Under the pieces are notes generated by a model. The model worked only from the letters and a program-made list of their open reading frames with translations, was not told where the DNA came from and ran no database searches. Source: Nymphaea colorata (lineage: Eukaryota; Streptophyta; Magnoliopsida; Nymphaeales; Nymphaeaceae). Taken from it: a stretch of DNA of 64,000 nucleotides. The position numbers and the translations under genes are program-made. Position 1 is the stretch's first letter. Every line of letters begins with the position of its first letter. The stretch is from positions 21,512,802 to 21,576,801 of the forward strand of contig NC_045145.1 of assembly GCF_008831285.2 (NCBI RefSeq). Reading direction: 5' to 3'. Positions 40,401 to 51,400 of this stretch are shown piece after piece.

Positions 40401-43400
40401 GTTTATACCTATTCTCAGATATCAAAAGCAACAGTTTTTTTCTCAAACATGAGTTCCAGCTTCAAGAAGGATTCTATATCAGAGACGAAGTACTTAAATG
40501 AAGTGCATTACAGATCAATTAGCAGTTGTAGAGGCTGCAAAGTGTCAGATAAGGTCGAAGTGTAATAAAGATTAAGTGGATTGGGGCCTAAAAATCGTGT
40601 CTAAAAAACCTCTTCATATTTGTGCTTGTTTGCTGCCTTGGAGATTTTGTCTGCAAAGGTCTCACAGTATGAGATGATGATGAAGAGGAAGACTGATGGT
40701 TCTGATGTATAGTCCAACAGGCATGGAGTTTTTACTAGGATGTCCAATAACAGGAGGGTGTGGTGAATTTTTCCTTTTCGAGGAAGATGCTGAGCTATAA
40801 ATGCTTAAAGAGGTTGAAAGCTGTAGCCCACTGTTCACTTGCCTCTTTGAGTGCAAGAAATCCATATTTTAAGAACTGTTCTTAGAAGGGAGAATCATCA
40901 TCGAGTAGAAAAGAGCCAGTGGCTAGCGGGGTGGGAAGAAGCTTCTCTTGACTGGAATATCATCATCAAATGAAGACATTGAAGCATGTTTTTGACAAGG
41001 GCAGCTTACGATGAAGGTGCAAGTCTTATGCAACTGAACAGTGAGCTTTAGCATCCGTTGCCAAGTGCAAAACTCCCTTTTAGCAATGCCAGTGGCTATT
41101 CATCTACTTCTGTTTAAAATTAATGCCTGTGTGCCACATTGCTGCCAGAGGTCAACAGGTTTGTGTCCCTTAAATATTGACAAATTTGTAAACAAGGAAA
41201 AAACAGATCATCTTCAGTAATAGGGAAGAAGAAGATGCTTCTTCCATCATACGTAACCTAGATATTCCTCCCACAAGGCAACCATCCACAAGAGATAAAA
41301 GATAGTTTAACATCCTGTTGAAAATGAGGTAGCCATGAATTCTTTCCTTGAAAATTCAATAATTTTTTCCTCAAATTTAAAATATAAATGAACTTTTAAC
41401 CTTTTTGTCAAGTTTCCAAGACAAACAAATGAACCTGAGATTATAAATAAGGAGATGGAAGCTGTATATGACTGTCAAATTGTAAGCAGTTCCAGCGAGA
41501 CCAGGAAATAAGAATGTTATAGGGTCTAATTGAGTGTACCAAATTATACAAGCCCAATGGGAGCATTAAATTATATAAGGCTAGACTAGTAACAGAGGAC
41601 TTAATGCAGAACGTACATGATTATGATGAAAAATTTAATCCTATTGTTAAGATGAGAACAATTTGGATTGTACTCTTGCTAGCTGTTAATCACAGGTGGT
41701 TGTAGAGTTAGATGTAAAAACACGTTCCTACATGGTGACATGAGGGAGGAGATATACGTGAAACTATCCCCAAGGCATATAGGAAACCCCAAAGCATATG
41801 TACGTAAGTTGAAGAGAGTTGTCTATAGTTTGAAGCATACTTCTCAATCTTGGTTTTAAAGCTTTTCTCTAGAGATCCACAAATAGAAACATGACTTTAT
41901 TAATTTGAACTGGATCGTCCATTATTTATTTTTAAAGCTATGGACAGGTGTCCACATTATTGTTGAATATGTAGATGGCAGTCAGAGATTCAAAATGATG
42001 GATCTTGGTAGTTTACAATACTTTCTTAGGGTGGAGATGGATAAGAAAGATAGAGTTTATTTTAACTCAACCAAACTACACGCTAGACATATTTATTAAG
42101 GCAGAAATGAAAGTTTACAAACCATTGGCTAAACTTTGTGTACTCGATAAAAAACTTAACCCTCTAAATGGAGATCTTCTCTGACTCTTTATCATGATCT
42201 GACCAGGTATGGTAGTTAGGTATGCATTAGTGTTTTTTTTTTTTAAAAAAAAAAACTAACTGAACATCATTTATTTTGTGAATCAGGTCACGACTGATGT
42301 ATAAATCGTGGCCATGACGTATTGATGTAGGAAAAAAAGAATATCTGACAGGCGCTATTGGACTCTTGTATAAAACCAGTTGGTTGGATAAAAGGCCCAT
42401 ATGCACATTTGACAGGGGATTTTCATGAAAGAAGGCTAGTCCCAGATGACAATGTCTTTATTGGAGCTGATTTGGTATCTTGGAGTAGCAGACAATAAAA
42501 AATCATGGTTAGATCTAGCACTAAGACAAAATAAAGATGTTGACTACTACCAGCAGATGTCACATGGAATTTGCTGACTGAATTGAGAGAATCTATTTGA
42601 AGATTTTTTTTTTTTTCATTTCATCCATCAACATGAAACAAAATTTATTGAGATTGGTCAACATTTCATCAGACAAAATTTGAAAAAAGATTGAACTTCT
42701 TCTTGCTGAAAATCAAGTAACTGACTTTCACAAGAAGACTTGGTCAAATATTGGCTTTGATTTTTGGCACAAGCTGTCCATGGTTCAAAACCATGCACAA
42801 GTCAAGGGAAGTGGTTGAAGCTTCTCAAAACTAAATCTGAATCCCTGAGACGTGCATTCTTCTGTCTGATGTGTTTACCATTATCTTATATATTATTGTA
42901 TTTCCTCTTTATGTAGCAGGGTATTATTATTCTTTCAATACACTGAAGCAACAGTACACACACATTGGGATTCGTGACTATTGTGTGCCTCCTCTGTCTT
43001 CTCTCTTGGCCATGGTGATTGATTCGAGTAGTATTTCTCAGGAATTGAACATCTATGGTGTGATGGCTGTTTTTTTCTAAAGATATTATATTTTTTTCTT
43101 CACAAGATATCTTGGCTGTTCTTCGTGATGGGAGAAAGCATAATAAAATTTTGTAAGATTTTCTCCGTCATCATAAATGGGTGGGAACCTGCTAGTTAAT
43201 AAGTAGGTAGTAGTATTCCAATTATTGGTCGTGATCAGGGATAAGATTTTTTGTGTTGTCTCAATCATAGCATAGTTTCATAGAAAAGTAGTTACTTTTG
43301 TCATGAATATACCTTGACGTTTATCTTGATGGATAGTAGTCATCTTGCCGTTGTTTCCTGAATAACATGAAAGTTTTGCATGGCTATTTGCATGTTTTGT

Positions 43401-43797
43401 TTTCTTTCAACTTGGTCGGTTAGAGTGTTAAGAACTACAGTGGTGCAATGTATTCTCCCCTTCTGACGGTCATCTTAATCCTATCACTGCACATGAACCA
43501 TTTGTGCTCCTTCAGGTCAAGCGCTTCAAGAAGATGTTACAAAAGGCTGGTATCAGTAAGTGTAGCGTATATCCACTTGCATCAGATTCGGTTGAACGCC
43601 TTATGCCTGTTTATTCATCTGGTATGGACATATTTTGGTCTTTCTTATTCTCTGAATCCGACTTCTCAATCTCATTTCTATATTTCTATCTACCAACAGC
43701 ATTAGAAAAATTGAAAGAGTTAGCAGATTCAGAAGAAAACAAGCCAGCTTCACGGCGTCCAGCCAAAACGAGGGCCACAGTCAAAGTGGGAAAGTAG
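21038..43797 (+). CDS. RH1: DEAD-box ATP-dependent RNA helicase 1 (RH1), 10 exons
   Basis: Exons: 21038-21090 (predicted), 25781-25924, 28790-29024, 31751-32005, 37521-37666, 37740-37923, 38065-38252, 38357-38561, 43516-43621, 43700-43797. All joins are GT-AG and in phase, giving 537 aa, or 519 aa if translation starts at the ATG at 25782. A splice acceptor directly before that ATG and a CAG|GTAAGT donor at 21090 in matching phase support the extra exon. Motifs (537-aa numbering): I, SPTGSGKT 104-111; Ia, PTRDLA 137-142; Ib, TPGRL 207-211; II, DETD 232-235 rather than DEAD; III, SAT 298-300; IV, IIFTSS 363-368; V, TRGMD 423-427; [12 protein letters not shown] 448-457. These make a full ATP-dependent RNA unwinding core. 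From memory, the DETD form and length fit plant RH1 (about 520 aa). Introns are huge and retroelement-filled, yet no exon is damaged. Confidence 0.9.
21560..21800. repeat. GGGTAC/GTACCC-type foldback element, copy 2 (3' part)
   Basis: A T-rich middle is followed by AATATAATATTCACCGTG and TCCTAAAATTTTGAAAATTG. A dense cluster of CCGTACCC, ACCGGTACC and GGGTACCC words comes next, then CCGTATCCGTGTGACATAG at about 21777-21795. This matches the 3' modules of the copies at 4453, 26668 and 58350. I could not find a clear 5' G-rich end, so this copy looks truncated. Confidence 0.55.
22100..23800. other. RH1 intron 1/upstream DNA without recognised coding sequence
   Basis: Several open frames (for example 22138-22551 minus) are present but match no family I know, and their composition follows simple AGA/CTT-rich runs. 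A short repeat of GGCGAAGCCGCGA occurs twice near 22205-22233. Positions 23080-23360 carry GAATTTGAATCC-type dispersed repeat words. An unrecognised exon cannot be excluded. Confidence 0.4.
24235..24630 (+). pseudogene. NDC1: Fragment of alternative NAD(P)H dehydrogenase NDC1 (one broken exon)
   Basis: The reading frame starting [13 protein letters not shown] and including LPAERSL and [16 protein letters not shown] resembles, from memory, the C-terminal half of the flavin-domain organellar type II NAD(P)H dehydrogenase NDC1. Near 24492 the frame shifts (frame 1 to frame 0), after which the conserved [20 protein letters not shown] block, part of the FAD-binding region, continues. The fragment is flanked by a splice-like acceptor (TATGCAG before 24235) and donor (TCAG|GTAAAT at 24630/24631). 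It therefore looks like a genomic exon copied with intron edges, not a processed cDNA. Neither the upstream Rossmann nucleotide-binding region nor the downstream exons were found nearby. The frame lesion makes it a pseudogene. It lies in the proposed first intron of RH1. Confidence 0.75.
25926..25964 (+). repeat. (TC)n microsatellite at an RH1 splice donor
   Basis: About 19 TC units begin one base into the intron, so the donor itself reads AG|GTCTCTCT. This is a weak donor, fixed in position by the reading frame on both sides (DPR|LVKAL). Confidence 0.9.
26668..26968. repeat. GGGTAC/GTACCC-type foldback element, copy 3 (RH1 intron)
   Basis: Starts with AAGTCACACGGGTACATG and a cluster of GGGTAC words, passes through a T-rich middle and an AT run (about 26895-26904), and ends with GCCGTACCCCC and CCATACCCGTACCCATGTG. 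The two ends are imperfect inverted repeats, and both are flanked outward by CCTAAG in inverted orientation. At about 300 bp it is a short version of the 58350-59056 unit. Confidence 0.65.
30009..30135. repeat. Nested palindrome/foldback rich in CTAGGC
   Basis: The outer arms CATGGACTAG (30009-30018) and CTAGTCCATG (30126-30135) are perfect inverted repeats. An inner stem TCGCCTAATT (30047-30056) pairs with AATTAGGCGA (30062-30071) across a 5-base loop. CCTAGGC-type words recur between them. Transcribed within an RH1 intron it could fold strongly. No coding capacity. Confidence 0.75.
31397..31433 (+). repeat. Poly(T) run of about 37 bases in an RH1 intron
   Basis: An uninterrupted T run. On the minus strand it is an A-tail-like run, but no SINE or LINE body was recognised beside it. 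The assembled length may be unreliable. Confidence 0.85.
32658..33890 (+). CDS. Ty1/Copia reverse transcriptase fragment (410 aa open frame)
   Basis: Conserved Copia RT blocks appear in order: [55 protein letters not shown] and the catalytic YVDD motif in [12 protein letters not shown]. The LGIEIARS and [15 protein letters not shown] blocks lead towards RNase H. Gag, protease and integrase are absent upstream, where a Copia LTR-like sequence (32393 to about 32600) joins almost directly. The frame ends at TGA 33888-33890, two codons into a Copia RNase H-type GKGLLYT context, and the element is lost about 35 bases later. The open RT frame suggests a fairly recent copy. Confidence 0.85.
   Translation: MMEDVDVTNPNLPNLVTTPDDPSPMNEELPIALRKGTRSCTSHPIQRFVSYAKLSKDYKCFVTSLSMAVIPRSVEDARKDPKWLQAMTEEMDALEKNNTWEVVDIPKGTHLVGSKWVFNVKYKSDGTVERYKARLVAKGFSQKYGIDYLETFAPVAKLKTVRVILALAVQKKWSMDQLDVKNAFLNGHLEEEVYMSMPPGYARNGKCCYLKKALYGLKQSPRAWFERLRVVMKTNGYKQGNGDHTLFIKQRNGLVSLLLVYVDDMIVTGDDEGEKRKMKETLAAEFDLKDLGKLRYFLGIEIARSETGLVMSQRKYTLDLLKETGKLGCRPFLTPMESGTRISIKSGTILDEEGKGRYQRLVGKLIYLTLTRPDITYAVGVLSQFMHAPTDCHWKSAERVLGYLKNDPGK
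33929..36972 (+). pseudogene. Ty3/Gypsy (chromovirus-like) pol with several stops
   Basis: Order of blocks: protease-RT linker ([16 protein letters not shown]), RT with [22 protein letters not shown] and LVFFDDNF, then RNase H with [19 protein letters not shown]. Integrase follows, with the HHCC finger (first Cys changed to Tyr in QYDVCQS), [15 protein letters not shown] and STAYHPQTE. The C-terminal [11 protein letters not shown] leads to a chromodomain-like end ([18 protein letters not shown]). The frame is broken by stops at about 34318, 34552, 34588, 35258, 35649 and 36162 and by frameshifts. Several stops look like C-to-T changes (for example TGA for CGA in LDLxAGYH). The element cannot be active. 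It is related to the Gypsy element at 59247-63587. Confidence 0.85.
37004..37245 (+). repeat. Gypsy 3' LTR (242 bp)
   Basis: Begins TGTTATGATCC, ends GCCGACGGCTAACA, and is preceded by a purine-rich tract (AAAGGGGGGAGT). Its end resembles the LTR end of the Gypsy at 59247-63587 (GCCGACGGCTAGCA), so both belong to one family or close families. Confidence 0.8.
38562..43515. other. RH1 5-kb intron: no host exon seen besides Copia remnant
   Basis: The intron separates [11 protein letters not shown] from VKRFKKML and is in phase. Up to about 41200 I see AT-rich sequence with no recognised coding region. A decayed Copia element fills about 41200-42850. Confidence 0.6.
41200..42850 (+). pseudogene. 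Heavily decayed Copia pol remnant
   Basis: Fragments of Copia protein are readable only across many stops and frameshifts. YKARLVTED-like and [12 protein letters not shown]-like RT blocks lie at about 41580-41680. A DVKNAFLHGD-like block is at about 41705-41745. [15 protein letters not shown] is at about 42003-42050. An RNase H-like [19 protein letters not shown] block is at about 42480-42550. No LTR pair was identified. This is much older than the other retroelements in the window. Confidence 0.65.
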
Positions 43798-46671
43798 CTG
43801 CCTACTTTCAGTAGCTCGGCTTTCTCATCGTTTCAGTTTGAGCGTCAACCCTGCCATTTCAGTATTGGAGAGGCGCTCCTATAAACAGGCTCACAGCAGA
43901 GATGAACGGGCACAGAACGATCACGTTTTCTATTCAATGCCCAATTAATATTTTATACATTTTTAATTCCGTATGAGCTAATTCATGTCGTAATTTGCAA
44001 AGGTTATGTATTCAAGTAACTTCCAGCCATTCATAAGTCCTGGTTATAGTTAGTGTATTGGTGATGATGCTACGTGGGAGTGGCGAAGGTAGGGTGATGG
44101 AAAGAGAGAGAGTCTGTGAAAGTGCTGTGCACGATCCGAGAACAAATAAAACCAAACATAGGAAAAAGTAATAAAATAGATAATAAAGAATGCGGGGGAC
44201 CCTGGTCGTCTGTGTATTTCTGCGCCATCTTTGAGTGATGGTGGGGCGGGTGGTTGGAATGGGCCCTCTGATTGGTGGTCAGTTCGGCGCCGTTGGAAAG
44301 CTCTGGGAGGAGAAAAAATAAAGGCCTTAGTATATAGAAGAAAAGCGTAATGGTTTGGGAGAGGTCATCCTGAATACAGGACTCCACTTTTCTGATCTGA
44401 GGACTCCACTTTTTTTTTTCTACTTCTAAGTTCAGACTCTTTAACAATTCTACAACGAATGGGTTTAAAGGTTATAGCTCTTCTGTTTTCTTAAGTTAAA
44501 AGGATCTCTTTATTGTTTTATCTAAAACAAAGAACATTACTATAATTTCCAATCGGAAATTGAACGGAGTTAGGCTGCCGACCTTTTTATTGCAAAAAAA
44601 GAAAAAAAATGAGTACAAGGATATCACTATCATTTCTGTTCTCATAACATGTAAGTAACTTCTATACAATTTCTTTCTAAAGCAAAAGTCGACATTAACA
44701 GTTGGCGGTTATTAGTGCATCTGATCTGAGACGTATATGAAAAATATTAGAAACTTGTGTCGCGTGCATGAGATTCTGTGGGAAGTGATCCTCTACGTGA
44801 AAAGAAAATCGTCTTAACATAATAAAGCGCACAGTGGACACCGGCGGCCGCGCCTTCCACGTGCGGTCCCGCAAATTCATTTATTATTATTACTACTACT
44901 TTCTCGAGCGAGGTTTGGCGTGGTGGGTCCCGCACGCGAACATGGTTGCGTCAAATAAAAAAATAATGTCGATATTCTGAGAAACGACAACTTAAAGGAT
45001 ATATATATATATATATATAATATGAATATATAAATCTTTCTCGGAACCGCTCAAAATTCATGCACCAACTCTGCTTTTATATTTTTCCAGATCCTGATCT
45101 TTATACACATTCTAAGCATGCACAAGCTGTTAGCAATAAAGGTTCAGGGCTAATTCAGAGCTTAGAAGATAGTCAGAGGCTAAGATTTTTTAGATTGAAG
45201 AGTTTTTAAGTTTAAAATTTGAACTTTGAAGGATACTCATGTATAAAAAGATAAATGAAAATGATTGAAGTATCTATACGTAGGTAAAGTGAATTTGGTG
45301 GAATTGTGCGGACAATTGCTCGCGTCATAGCTCCGCCACTAAAAATAGTGCAGCATCAACTTAGTACCGTGCTGCATCCAATATAATTTATAAGCATAGT
45401 TGGCAATACTTTGTTTTTGTGCCAACAGCTCGATTAGCTATACTAACAACTATCTTTTTTGACAGCTGAAACTATTGAGCAGTCAATTGATGTTGGGGAA
45501 CTTGACAAAGGCAATCGAATGGATTCCGTTTGACTGCAGATTGTTTTTTCATTTCTTGTTTTGAGAGTGAAGGATATGGGAGCTGTATGTAACCAAAACA
45601 AGGGAGCCAAGTTGCATGCTTTTATTATTTCAAATGTATGCATGGTCAAGATAGTACAACAATTTTGCTTTCCAATAAAAAAAAAGGCACAACTTTGGTT
45701 TTTTGGTCAGAGATAAACAATCCTTCCAGTGCGGTATCTGGCGGCGCCATTGTTACCTATTGCACCGATGGTAGCCTTTCAACATAGAATTTCATGATAA
45801 AGAAGACCACAAAAAATTTCCCAAGAGGAAGTTCTACCAAGCAAAAATGTAATTTGGCCCTTCTAAAAATTTGTGCCCTTCCTCCCCTCCCAAACAAAAA
45901 AAATAAATTTGGCTCCTTTAAAAAGTTTGAGAAATATTTTTAGCATCTTGAAGATTTTTTTTTTGGCTCCGCTGCTGCTCCAATGGTGAAGATACATGGG
46001 AGGCTGGTGTGATCCACACCAACCCATTAAACGTTTCAGTTTAAAAATTCAAAATTGTATTGTGATGATTTAAAAATTAAGTTAGGTGCCTACATCAAAC
46101 TTGGCTGTTTGGCTCGAGTGCTCATCAACCAAAAAATCTTAGCTCTGCCCGTCTATGGGCCAAACAGCCAGCAGAGAAAACAAGGCAACCGATGAAGTTT
46201 TAAGTCGCAAAAGCACAGTCAAGTCCCAGTCCTAGTGCGGTTTCCCGCTTAATGAAAAAGAGAAACAGAGACCACGCTAGGGCCCTTTCGAACCTTCTTT
46301 AACCTGATGGCCTGAAAACTAACCAACTCCATAACAAGGTGGGTGTGAACCTCTTGTTGGCAGTTTCTTTATCAGTCATGCTTGGACGGCAATCTATTCA
46401 ATCTCCATATGCAGAGAAGGTTCTCTTGAGGTTCCCTTAACAGCCCTGCTGGGAACTAGTCAAACTATGAGTGAGAACCAAGAAAAGTGGCAATGTGGTC
46501 ACATGGCTCGAGTTGAACAATTTAGGGACCTCCACCACCCCTCACGATCTGTTCTCATCACTACCAAAAAAAAAAAAAGAGAAAAAGAAAAATGGTGGCT
46601 TCTGCATCGAAACAAATAATTAAGCATTGGTTTATGTATGGTACACTAGCCCACCCAATCAAGGCTCAAAC
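43798..46671. other. Intergenic, RH1 3' flank and low-complexity DNA
   Basis: No gene supported. It contains a (TA)n run at about 44999-45019, a TTATTATTATTACTACTACT run near 44881-44899, a CCACGTG motif at about 44857-44863 and T/A-rich stretches. Open frames such as 44070-44447 (minus) match nothing I recognise. Confidence 0.6.
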
Positions 46672-48451
46672 TGTAACGCTCGGCATTGCAGGTCGGCTCG
46701 GATCAGGGTCCAGATCCAGACCCGATCTCCGTCGTGTGAGAGGAGCCCGACGTAGGGCCCTCCTTCTCCATCCTTCTTTATTTCGCCCCCTTCGTTGCCT
46801 TCTCAGCCTGCAAGTGACCATCGACGTAGAGAAGAAGAAGGTGGAGGATAGTGCAGTGGTTAAGGAAGGGAACGGCGGTGGCGGCACACAGGTGAGCCGT
46901 CGGTCTCTCCCTCTGTCTCTTCTTTCTTCTTCTCCCTCGCCCTTCACCGCGCCTTTCCCTCTCTCTACTGGTCGTCTCTTCCTGTCAATGCCCTCCTTCT
47001 GCTCACGCTCTCTCCCTCTCACTGCTCGAGCTTTCTTCCCGTCTTTCTTGTTTCCTCCACTCTCTCTCCCGCACGCTTTCCCCTCTGCCCAAACCCTCTT
47101 GGTCAGTCTCCTTCTTCGTCTGCACTCTTCCCTCACGTGCGCTGTCCCTCCTCTTGTGTCCTCTCTCACTCGTCTTCAGCTCCCTCACAGCCGGAGGCCC
47201 CATTGAATTCTTTTTTGCTCCTTTTCACTATTTTTGTGGCTGTTGGATTGGATTTCAGCTTGGGGACACATCATTCCGTTCATACCAGCGAGTTAAAGGC
47301 ATGGGAGGTTAGGAAAGCAGTTAATTTTAGCCGTTTGGAGATCACTTGAACACTTGAGGTGGCCGCGGAACACTACGACAGGCTGGGCTCTAAGATTGGG
47401 GTGAGCAAGGCCTAATCAAGCCTAAATTGTTTAATACTTTATGTTAGCGCAAGTATAATTATTGATTGAGCATGGTAGACTTAAGCTTGGAAGGTTTAGA
47501 ATGCATATTAGCAGCATTTGTTATTTTGAGAAAAGTCTAGAACTATTGTGGAGGAGCACTTATCTATGTCTACAATGATCTTTTTAGCATGATGGGTTGA
47601 TTTTTGAAACGATTAGGAAGCATGGTAGAGATTTTGATATTGTGGAGAAGGTGTAGGACCATTGTTGCGGACACATGGCGCATGACATTGTCGACGTGTG
47701 CATTGCATTGTTAGTTGGGAAATAGTACGTAAGTTGGGTGTAATTGTTGGGAAGACGCCTCAATTGAGAAAGCAAGTGAGGAATATATTAGTGATGGGTT
47801 GAATTGAAGCTCGAAGTTTAAATCGTTGGGTCATAGGAAGAGGCCTATTGGAGGGCTTTGTGTGTCGACACTACCTGTCGACACCCTCTTGAGGCGATGA
47901 CCTACTCATCAATGATTCTATTTCGTACTTGTCTAGATTGTACAGTGATGCAAGTAGAGAACTTATCACTTGATTATGTCTGCAGGTACATCGGGTACAT
48001 CTAGTGGACCTTGAACAACAAGACTTGACGTTTGAGGTGTTTTGGCCACGCGTGACAGGTATGACGGCATTGCAGACGAATCCCTGCATGGGGCCAACTT
48101 TTGAACGTGTCTTTTCAGGATCGTTAGATCCTGTGATTGTGATGTGATTGAATGAATGTATGCATGAGAATTGAATGCTTATGTGATAGTTTTGTTTTTA
48201 AAATTACTACGCAATTACATTTGCAAGTTAGAAATGATAACTGCTTAGGACAGATGTGGTGGGGTAATGAGTCGAGTATCTTATCGACACCAATTGTGCA
48301 TAGCATCTTAAAATGATAATTACCTAGGACAGCTACGAGCCAATCACGGATCGATACTACTCTCTGTGGTTTGGCTAAGTTTTGAAAGATGTGAATATTA
48401 CACATGCATTGTCGTAAGCATGAATACAAATGAATGAAATTGAAGGGTAGC

Positions 48452-51400
48452 TGTCACACCCCAACCGTTTGACCCTCAAACAATTTTTTTTTTCTAACAT
48501 AAAACATTAAGGTGCGACGACACAATAATTCAAAAAAGAGGGAGCTATGTCATTCGAAATAATGAGGCAAACTTTCATTTACATAACAATTTCAGTTCAT
48601 ACAAATTCACATATATTTGTATGACAAAAAAATGCTCCAAACCGTATAATTGATGCCTAACAAAAACAAGACATCAATATATCAAAACAAGACGTGCCAA
48701 CACTACAAAATACCCAAAACTTTCCCATTAAGATGTGAGTGAAGCAATCTGATCAACCTACTGCCCTGGGTCCGCCAAAACCTGAAAAAGAAAACAACTG
48801 AAGGCTTAGCCTTCGCAGTATGGCAACAAGCCAGGAAAATCCCTAACCCTCTACAGTAAGGGCTCAGGGATATAACAATTTCGAAAACAATCACTATCAT
48901 GTCGTGATGGGGCATACTTTTCCATGACTTGACATGAAAGTCTCTCACATATACCACAACATGTAAAGGCCACTTGATGACCAAACTCAACATAATTCAT
49001 AATCACATTAACCTCATGCATATTCACTACATTCACATACACTTCATTCATATTCCCAATCACATTCTTCTCATTTACTTTAACTACGAAACAATTTACT
49101 ATCATGTTGTGGTAGAGCACATAGTCACAAAACTTGTCAAGAAGACCCTCGCATATACCACAACATGCAAATGCCACACAAAGGTCACAATAACACATTC
49201 AATAGCCACACACAATTCAGACATATACCACGATAACACAATTCTAATTCACATGCAAGTCATGCATAAACATGGCATTCTCATTTATTTCATTCACATG
49301 CACATCATTCACGTACATTTCATTCATATATTTTTATTTTCATTAGTTTCAGTGAATTGACAGTTCCTGTGGATGCTAACACAGGCACATGTACAATGCG
49401 AATGGCCTACAGTCGAAAGACAACCCCCCTGGTGACCTAGAACTGTATAGATCCATTCACCCGCTGCAGCTATAGAGCACTCCTCCTTGGGTGTGTGAAT
49501 TCCAAGGAGAGATACTCAGTCTTCCCTAGGACACCCAGGTTGAGAAGGCGGAAGCCCAACGCTCCAAGCACATCACACAACAGTACCCTGGGGTCTTGCA
49601 CCGCGTGCGCTCCGAACAGGCGAGACCAGTGGCGAAGGCGGGTCAACTCTCAAATACAACCACAACCCACTGGTCTCTCATCTTTTATTCATTCATTCTT
49701 ATCATTGTAATTGTACATTCACAAAATGACTGACTATCTCATGAGGTTGGTTCACTCTACGAGTGCAACCACACCTCCAATTGCCTCCACACGAGGCTAC
49801 ACTTAACATTAACATTCTTAGCTAGCCGTCATATCAATACGGGTACAACTACCCTTCAATTTCATTCAGTTGCATCATTGCCCGCGGTAATACATATGCA
49901 ACAAAATACAAAATTTACATTTATAAAAATTCACATCTTATCAAACACATCAATCACATTTTTCAAAACTTAGCCAAATCCCGGAGAGTAGTCTCGATCC
50001 GTAATTGGCTCGTAGCTGTCCTAGGCAGTTATCATTCTAAGATGCTTTCTAATGCACAATTGGGGTCGAGGAGACACTCAACTCGATACTCCACCTCATC
50101 TGTCCTAAGCAGTTATCAATTCTAGCATGCACATGCAAATACGTAACAATTTTCAAAACCAGCTTCTAATAGCTTTTCAAACAAACTTATCATATATCAA
50201 ATCATACGCAGACATATATACATTCACTCACAAAACAATCATTCAGTCACATCACAACCCTAGGATCCAACAATCCTAGGGACACACATTTTCAAGTTGG
50301 CCCCAGGCAGGGGTTTGCCTGAAATGCCGCTATACCTACCACGCGTCTACGAAACAACCAAAACGCCTCGAGCTACAAACCGCGTTGCTCAAGGTCTACT
50401 TGACATGCCCAATGTACCTGCAAACACAGTCAAACAATAAGTTCTCTATTCAGATTGCTTTCCAATTAATACAAATCTGATAATACAATCATTGAGACAT
50501 GTCATCGCCTCAAGAGGGTGTCGACCCGCAAAACCCTCCAGAATGTCTCATCCCCCACCCACGATTGGAACTCAAAACTTGTATTTGACTTATCACATGT
50601 ACGATTCTCACTTGTTTTCCTTAATTGAGGCGTCAACCTAACATACCTACAATTCCCCAACAAACAATGTTCATGTACCTCAACAAAAACATACTTCACC
50701 AGTTCACAAACACAGTTCTAAATCTTCCCTCCACCATAATAATTTCTACCATGTTTTCCCAATTGCTTCGAAAATTAACCCAAAATGCTAGAGGAACCAT
50801 TAAACACGTAAATTCTCGTCCTTCTCAAAATAGGCATAAACTTTCCTCAAAATGGCAACATTGCTAAAATGCATTCCAAACCATCTAATCAAGAGTCTAA
50901 CATGCTCAATCAATAATTGTACATGCTTCAACAACAAATATTCTACAACTTAAGCTCAAGTAGGTCTCGCTCATCCCAATCTTAGAGTTCAAACTGTCGT
51001 AGTGTTCCCGATAGCCACCTCAAGTGTTCGATTGAGCGCCAACGCCAATAATTGATCGCTGCCTCCACACCACCACCTTCACTTGACTGGTATAAGGGAA
51101 AGAGGTGTCCCCAAGCTGCGATAACCAATCAATCAGCCACTACCGAGTGAGAAAAATGAAAATGAGTTCAAGAAGAGGAGCTCGGCTGAAAGGTATTAGT
51201 TTGGTTGGGGGAGGCAGGGAACAACGAGGGAGAGCGAAGCTAGAAACGAGAGAGAGCAAGAGAGATATGAGTGGGAGGAAGCTGGCGGTAAGGAGAGGGA
51301 GTGCAGTGAGAGAGAGAATGAGAGAGACGAAAGGGCAGGGGAGAATATAGAGAAAGAGGGCATGCAGAGAGAGAGAGAGCGAGAACGTGGGTAGAAGGAG

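Noticed and set aside
46592-47206. Open frames of 204 aa (plus) and 167 aa (46666-47169 minus)
   Set aside because: They lie in a CT/GA-rich, low-complexity part of the LTR-like unit. The related copy at 51140-51660 does not keep the same protein, and no family resemblance is seen.
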